DNA of 25,840 bases, taken from assembly GCA_003641405.1 (NCBI GenBank), contig QNAF01000004.1:1-25840 (forward strand), given 5' to 3'. Position 1 is the first letter of the stretch. The number at the start of each line of letters is the position of its first letter. Origin of the DNA: Candidatus Zixiibacteriota bacterium. GTDB lineage: Bacteria; Zixibacteria; MSB-5A5; GN15; FEB-12. Under the pieces are notes generated by a model, which saw only the letters and a list, made by a program, of their open reading frames with translations, was not told where the DNA came from and searched no databases. This document shows, piece by piece, positions 23,061 through 25,840 of this stretch. A program made the position numbers and the translations under genes.

Positions 23061-24209
23061 CTATTCCGTATGCTGAGACGGCTCGACAAGGTCGGTCTCG
23101 TCCACTTTTTCGTTTACCGGCTCTTCCTTGAAAAACAGCGACTCTTCTTCGGCGATGTTATAGTCGTCCTTGATATATCTCAGCGCCACGTAACCTCGTG
23201 CCTGACCGGCTGCAACAATAGCCAGCATGTAGCCAATAATCGAAGCAAACACTAAGAACAACATGAATGCCATCAGGTACGAAACTGCGGCACTCGATAG
23301 GTAGCCGACATAGGCACGAAGATCGACGCCGAAAGAGACACCCGGAAAGATATTGAACATCTCACGCACGAGATCGGATTCCATCGGCAAGTGTGCCAAC
23401 CCGGACTTGACCAAACGGATAAGGCGTTCGCCACCACCGAGCGAAGCCGCCCAGGTCATGAACTCAACGGCGCGGAACGCGAAATAGGCAAAGACAAAGC
23501 CGAAAACCTTGGCCGCTACCAAGGCATAGAGCGTGTACCCTGCCCAACGGAATGGCTGGAGGAGAATTGTCGAAAAAGTCTCAAGGATCGCGTTGAAAGT
23601 CTCCCCCTGTCTGTCCGCCGCCGCCGCTGAAGGCAGCAGGAGAATCGTCGTCGAGAACACCAACAGGATGAATATCGAAAAGAGGGCAATGACAAAATTC
23701 GGCAGTGCAAAGAGAAGCACATACACCCATTCACCGACCCAGGGAACACGACTGACAAGTCCCAGGAGGAAAAACAACAGAATGATGAATGCCACAAACA
23801 GCACAATGGCTAATTCAGACAGGAAAATCTGAGGGAGACGCCGGAATGCAAATCGGATTGCCTGCCGGGCCGAGAAGAACCGATTACCGCGGACTGCCTC
23901 GATATTTATCGCCGCCACACCAAGAAATCCCGTCATGATGCTCAGAACACCGAGCATGGCTCCTGCTACATAGATCGCCTGTGCCCACTTGCTTCCAAAA
24001 GCAAACTGATCAAATGGAAAGAACCCGTACGTGGAAAACACGAGACTCAACGATTCACCATCAATCGCATACGCCATATATGTGAAAAGATCATAAATTG
24101 CCAGTCCGATCATAAGAAACAGAGTCATGACCAGAATCTGTTTGGCCGACAGTGCCCTGGCCGGAGCTCTCAGGACGTCTCTAAAATTAAACGCGGGAGA
24201 TAAATCCAT
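23061..24209 (-). CDS. Multi-pass membrane protein of unknown function
   Basis: A 382-residue inner-membrane protein, not recognised as a named family. Hydrophobic segments are seen at about residues 27-50, 75-100, 133-155, 165-200, 212-235 and 310-345, so six or more TM helices. An amphipathic N-terminus (FNFRDVLRAPARALSAKQIL) precedes TM1. The C-terminal 45 residues are hydrophilic and acidic and contain YVALRYIKDDYNIAEEESLF. The arrangement, with an N-terminal FxxRDVLRAPxRALS-like segment, recalls membrane proteins of unknown function in candidate phyla. No transporter or enzyme motif is visible. The ATG at 24209 has no Shine-Dalgarno site. It reads away from the plus-strand methyltransferase-UDG gene across a 277-base divergent gap and precedes panC by 51 bases. 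Confidence 0.7.
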   Translation of the reverse strand: MDLSPAFNFRDVLRAPARALSAKQILVMTLFLMIGLAIYDLFTYMAYAIDGESLSLVFSTYGFFPFDQFAFGSKWAQAIYVAGAMLGVLSIMTGFLGVAAINIEAVRGNRFFSARQAIRFAFRRLPQIFLSELAIVLFVAFIILLFFLLGLVSRVPWVGEWVYVLLFALPNFVIALFSIFILLVFSTTILLLPSAAAADRQGETFNAILETFSTILLQPFRWAGYTLYALVAAKVFGFVFAYFAFRAVEFMTWAASLGGGERLIRLVKSGLAHLPMESDLVREMFNIFPGVSFGVDLRAYVGYLSSAAVSYLMAFMLFLVFASIIGYMLAIVAAGQARGYVALRYIKDDYNIAEEESLFFKEEPVNEKVDETDLVEPSQHTE

Positions 24210-24486
24210 GCGTCAAAGGTGTCCCTGTTTCGCATCCAAAGTCAAGTTCTAATTCCCCGTGAATGTGACGAGGTTGTCCCAGAGTGTTCGTTCCGGCGGT
24301 TCTTGCGGATGACGGAGGCAGACGTGTGAACTGCCGGTTGAGAAACCTTCTGTACGACAATAGCATCCAGAGAATCGCAGGGTCACACCCTCTACTGAGT
24401 CGAGGCCAAGACCCTTCGAAACAACCTTATGGGACTACCTCTAGAAGCTTGAGATTCCGATTCAGAAGCCGTATTATCAGTCTACT
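24210..24486. other. Divergent intergenic region, 277 bases
   Basis: Separates the minus-strand membrane-protein gene from the plus-strand fusion gene. The only signal seen with confidence is the plus-strand promoter at 24449-24477. A TTGACT suits a minus-strand -35 near 24240-24246, but no acceptable -10 follows. No tRNA, small RNA or ORF was recognised. Confidence 0.5.
24449..24477 (+). promoter_or_regulatory. Sigma70-type promoter of the methyltransferase-UDG fusion (predicted leaderless)
   Basis: TTGAGA (24449-24454, 5 of 6), a 17-base spacer, TATTAT (24472-24477, 5 of 6). The ATG begins nine bases after the -10, so transcription would start at 24484-24487, at most three bases before the start codon. 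This agrees with the lack of a ribosome site. Confidence 0.7.
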
Positions 24487-25719
24487 ATGAAAAAGTATCT
24501 TCGTAATAAGGCTCTCGAAGTAGTAGAATCCGGGTACGACCGAATCGGCGAACGGTACACCGAAGAGCGCGGACGTATTGTCAACTGGCGAGAGGTGGAA
24601 GCGTTTACTGAGCAACTTCCCGTGCACGCCCGTGTACTCGATGCCGGCTCCGGGACGGGCATCCCAATAACCGAGTTTTTAGTTAAGTCCGGCTATGATG
24701 TTGTCGGAATCGATATCTCCAAAGAAATGTTATCTGTCGCCCGCAAGAACATCCCTGGGGCCACTTTCCATAAGATGAGTATGGCGGAGATTGACTTCCC
24801 ACCGGATTCATTCGACGGTGTGATCTCCTGTTATGCCATCATTCACAATCCAAGAGAAACTCACGCTGAGATATTCAAGTCTTTTCATAGAATCCTCAAG
24901 CCAGGGGGCGTTATGCTCGTCTCGGTGGCAAGTTGGGCGTGGGAAGAATTCGCTGATTACATGGGAGAGGATATGTTCTGGAGCCACTACGAGCCGGACA
25001 AAACACAATCACTGATCACCGACGCCGGGTTTGAGATTGAGTTCGGTCGCGATGTAGAAAGCGGTGATGAAAAACATCATTGGGTGCTAGCCTGCAAGTA
25101 TCACCCAAAGAGTTTAAAACACAAAGCCGAGCGAGAAGCGAGAAGACAGATGCTGAGACAAGAGCACATCTTGCCACTGACAGACTTTGTTGACGAGATC
25201 AATAGGGAACAACCCGGCAAGGATGTTCCCTATTTTGACCCACTCGATGGTGGCATAGAAGCGCAATGTTTGTTCGTATTAGAATCACCAGGCCGAATGA
25301 CTAAGAACAATTCAGGCTCTGGCTTCATATCACGGAATAACAACGACGATACTGCCAAGAGTTTTCTCGAAATGAATGTTGAGGCAGGAATGCCAAGGAA
25401 GAAGACGGTCACATGGAATATTGTGCCATGGGACATAAGCTCGGAGGGGAAGAAACAAGACCCCAGCGATACGGACATCGAGATCGGGCTGAGCTATCTC
25501 TATCGCTTGATAGATCGATTACCAAACCTGCGTACGATCGTGCTCTTAGGCAATCAGGCCAAGAAGGCACGCCACGCTCTCCAAGCAAAATACAGTGACA
25601 TTGAGGTTTTTGATTGTCCTCATCCAAGTCCCCAGAACATTAGGACACGTCCTGAGATGAGACCGAAAATCATTGACGTTTTGACGCAGGCAAGGGAGTT
25701 TCTTGACGGTCTGACTTAG
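24487..25719 (+). CDS. Fusion: class I SAM methyltransferase plus uracil-DNA-glycosylase-like domain
   Basis: A 410-residue protein in one frame. Residues 1-205 form a Methyltransf_11/25-type domain: SAM motif I VLDAGSGTG (50-58), acidic motif VVGIDIS (72-78), FDGVISCYAIIHN (109-121) and LKPGGVMLVSVASW (137-150). A charged linker (206-245, rich in K, R and E) leads to residues 247-405. That part looks like the uracil-DNA glycosylase superfamily: VPYFDPLDGG, VLESPGR (264-270; E266 can be aligned with the glutamate of the family 4 motif GEAPG), GSGFISRNNND (277-287), WNIVPW (310-315) and CPHPSPQN (377-384), like the HPSP loop. Each half is full length for its kind. The substrate of either half is unknown. 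It is the only confident plus-strand gene, stands alone, and is followed at once by a REP-like half site, so recent transfer is possible. Domain calls are firm for the methyltransferase and moderate for the UDG fold. Confidence 0.83.
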   Translation: MKKYLRNKALEVVESGYDRIGERYTEERGRIVNWREVEAFTEQLPVHARVLDAGSGTGIPITEFLVKSGYDVVGIDISKEMLSVARKNIPGATFHKMSMAEIDFPPDSFDGVISCYAIIHNPRETHAEIFKSFHRILKPGGVMLVSVASWAWEEFADYMGEDMFWSHYEPDKTQSLITDAGFEIEFGRDVESGDEKHHWVLACKYHPKSLKHKAEREARRQMLRQEHILPLTDFVDEINREQPGKDVPYFDPLDGGIEAQCLFVLESPGRMTKNNSGSGFISRNNNDDTAKSFLEMNVEAGMPRKKTVTWNIVPWDISSEGKKQDPSDTDIEIGLSYLYRLIDRLPNLRTIVLLGNQAKKARHALQAKYSDIEVFDCPHPSPQNIRTRPEMRPKIIDVLTQAREFLDGLT

Positions 25720-25736
25720 TAGGGCAGGTTCCCATA
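25719..25736. repeat. Diverged half copy of the REP-like palindrome
   Basis: GTAGGGCAGGTT (25719-25730) matches the left arm of the palindrome at 22099 (GTAGGTCAGGTT) at 11 of 12 bases. The right arm is not seen within the following 100 bases. The copy begins on the last base of the fusion gene's stop codon. Confidence 0.45.
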
Positions 25737-25768
25737 GGCGCTAACTTTAGGTTGGGTGTGGTCTCAGA

Positions 25769-25840
25769 TTAGGACAGTATGCGCGCTTGCGTTTTCTTGG
25801 TGTATCGCACAAGTGTCGTCCGAGACTCGCCACCCCAGCC
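25769..25840 (-). CDS. Possible 3' end of a gene entering from the right edge
   Basis: The minus strand is open for 23 codons from the right edge to a TAA at 25771-25769 and would encode GWGGESRTTLVRYTKKTQ and five more residues. A gene ending here would be convergent with the fusion gene, with the REP-like half site between them. An open stretch this short is common by chance, and the plus strand is also open here. I do not recognise the peptide. Confidence 0.2.
   Translation of the reverse strand, partial: GWGGESRTTLVRYTKKTQARILS

Noticed and set aside
24221..24246. TTGACT as a promoter for the minus-strand membrane protein
   Set aside because: The -35 is good, but the hexamers at spacings of 16-18 (such as ACACCT) do not resemble a -10.
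1..25840. CRISPR arrays, tRNA or rRNA genes, insertion sequences, prophage genes
   Set aside because: No regularly spaced direct repeats, cloverleaf-like segments, rRNA sequence, transposase or phage motifs were seen on either strand.

Overview
The window is a dense, almost gap-free stretch of core chromosome from a Gram-negative bacterium. Outer-membrane and periplasmic proteins, MreB, an FtsEX/EnvC-like division module and Rho are all present. The mix of a CBM9/DUF5916 outer-membrane protein, Spy/LTxxQ-like periplasmic proteins under an ECF sigma factor, and a LytR_C-rsfS-rho neighbourhood suggests a lineage near the FCB or Zixibacteria-type candidate phyla. That placement is an inference from gene content and was not tested. 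Base composition looks close to 50 percent G+C. No rRNA, tRNA, CRISPR array or intact insertion sequence was recognised, and no gap between genes exceeds 300 bases.

Twenty-five of the 26 confident genes lie on the minus strand, so transcription runs from high to low coordinates. From right to left: a multi-pass membrane protein and panC (24209-22149); a large CBM9/DUF5916 outer-membrane protein (21975-19465); panD followed by a GlmU-type uridylyltransferase domain (19295-18142); a small exported protein, a LytR_C-domain protein, rsfS and rho (17996-15264), closed by an intrinsic terminator at 15168-15210. Next is a ten-gene, tightly overlapping unit ftsE-ftsX-envC-like-holB-ricT-metG-tatD-ksgA-pdxJ-like-rluD (15041-4971). 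Its holB-ricT-metG-tatD-ksgA order matches the holB-yaaT-metS-yabD-ksgA order of Bacillus subtilis with other genes removed. mreB follows with its own terminator. Then comes an envelope-stress operon (ECF sigma, zinc-finger anti-sigma, two Spy/LTxxQ-like periplasmic proteins) and the 5' part of rnr (RNase R), which runs off the left edge.

The only confident plus-strand gene (24487-25719) is an unusual fusion of a class I SAM methyltransferase with a uracil-DNA-glycosylase-like domain. It has a near-consensus promoter placed so that its mRNA would be leaderless. It is the best candidate here for an undescribed activity. Other observations of interest: an FtsE homologue whose Walker A and B motifs are intact but whose Q-loop, ABC signature and switch histidine are not recognisable; a PdxJ homologue lacking the catalytic histidines; a second predicted leaderless gene (rnr); frequent TTG/GTG starts in essential genes; and a REP-like palindrome with a diverged half copy beside the fusion gene.
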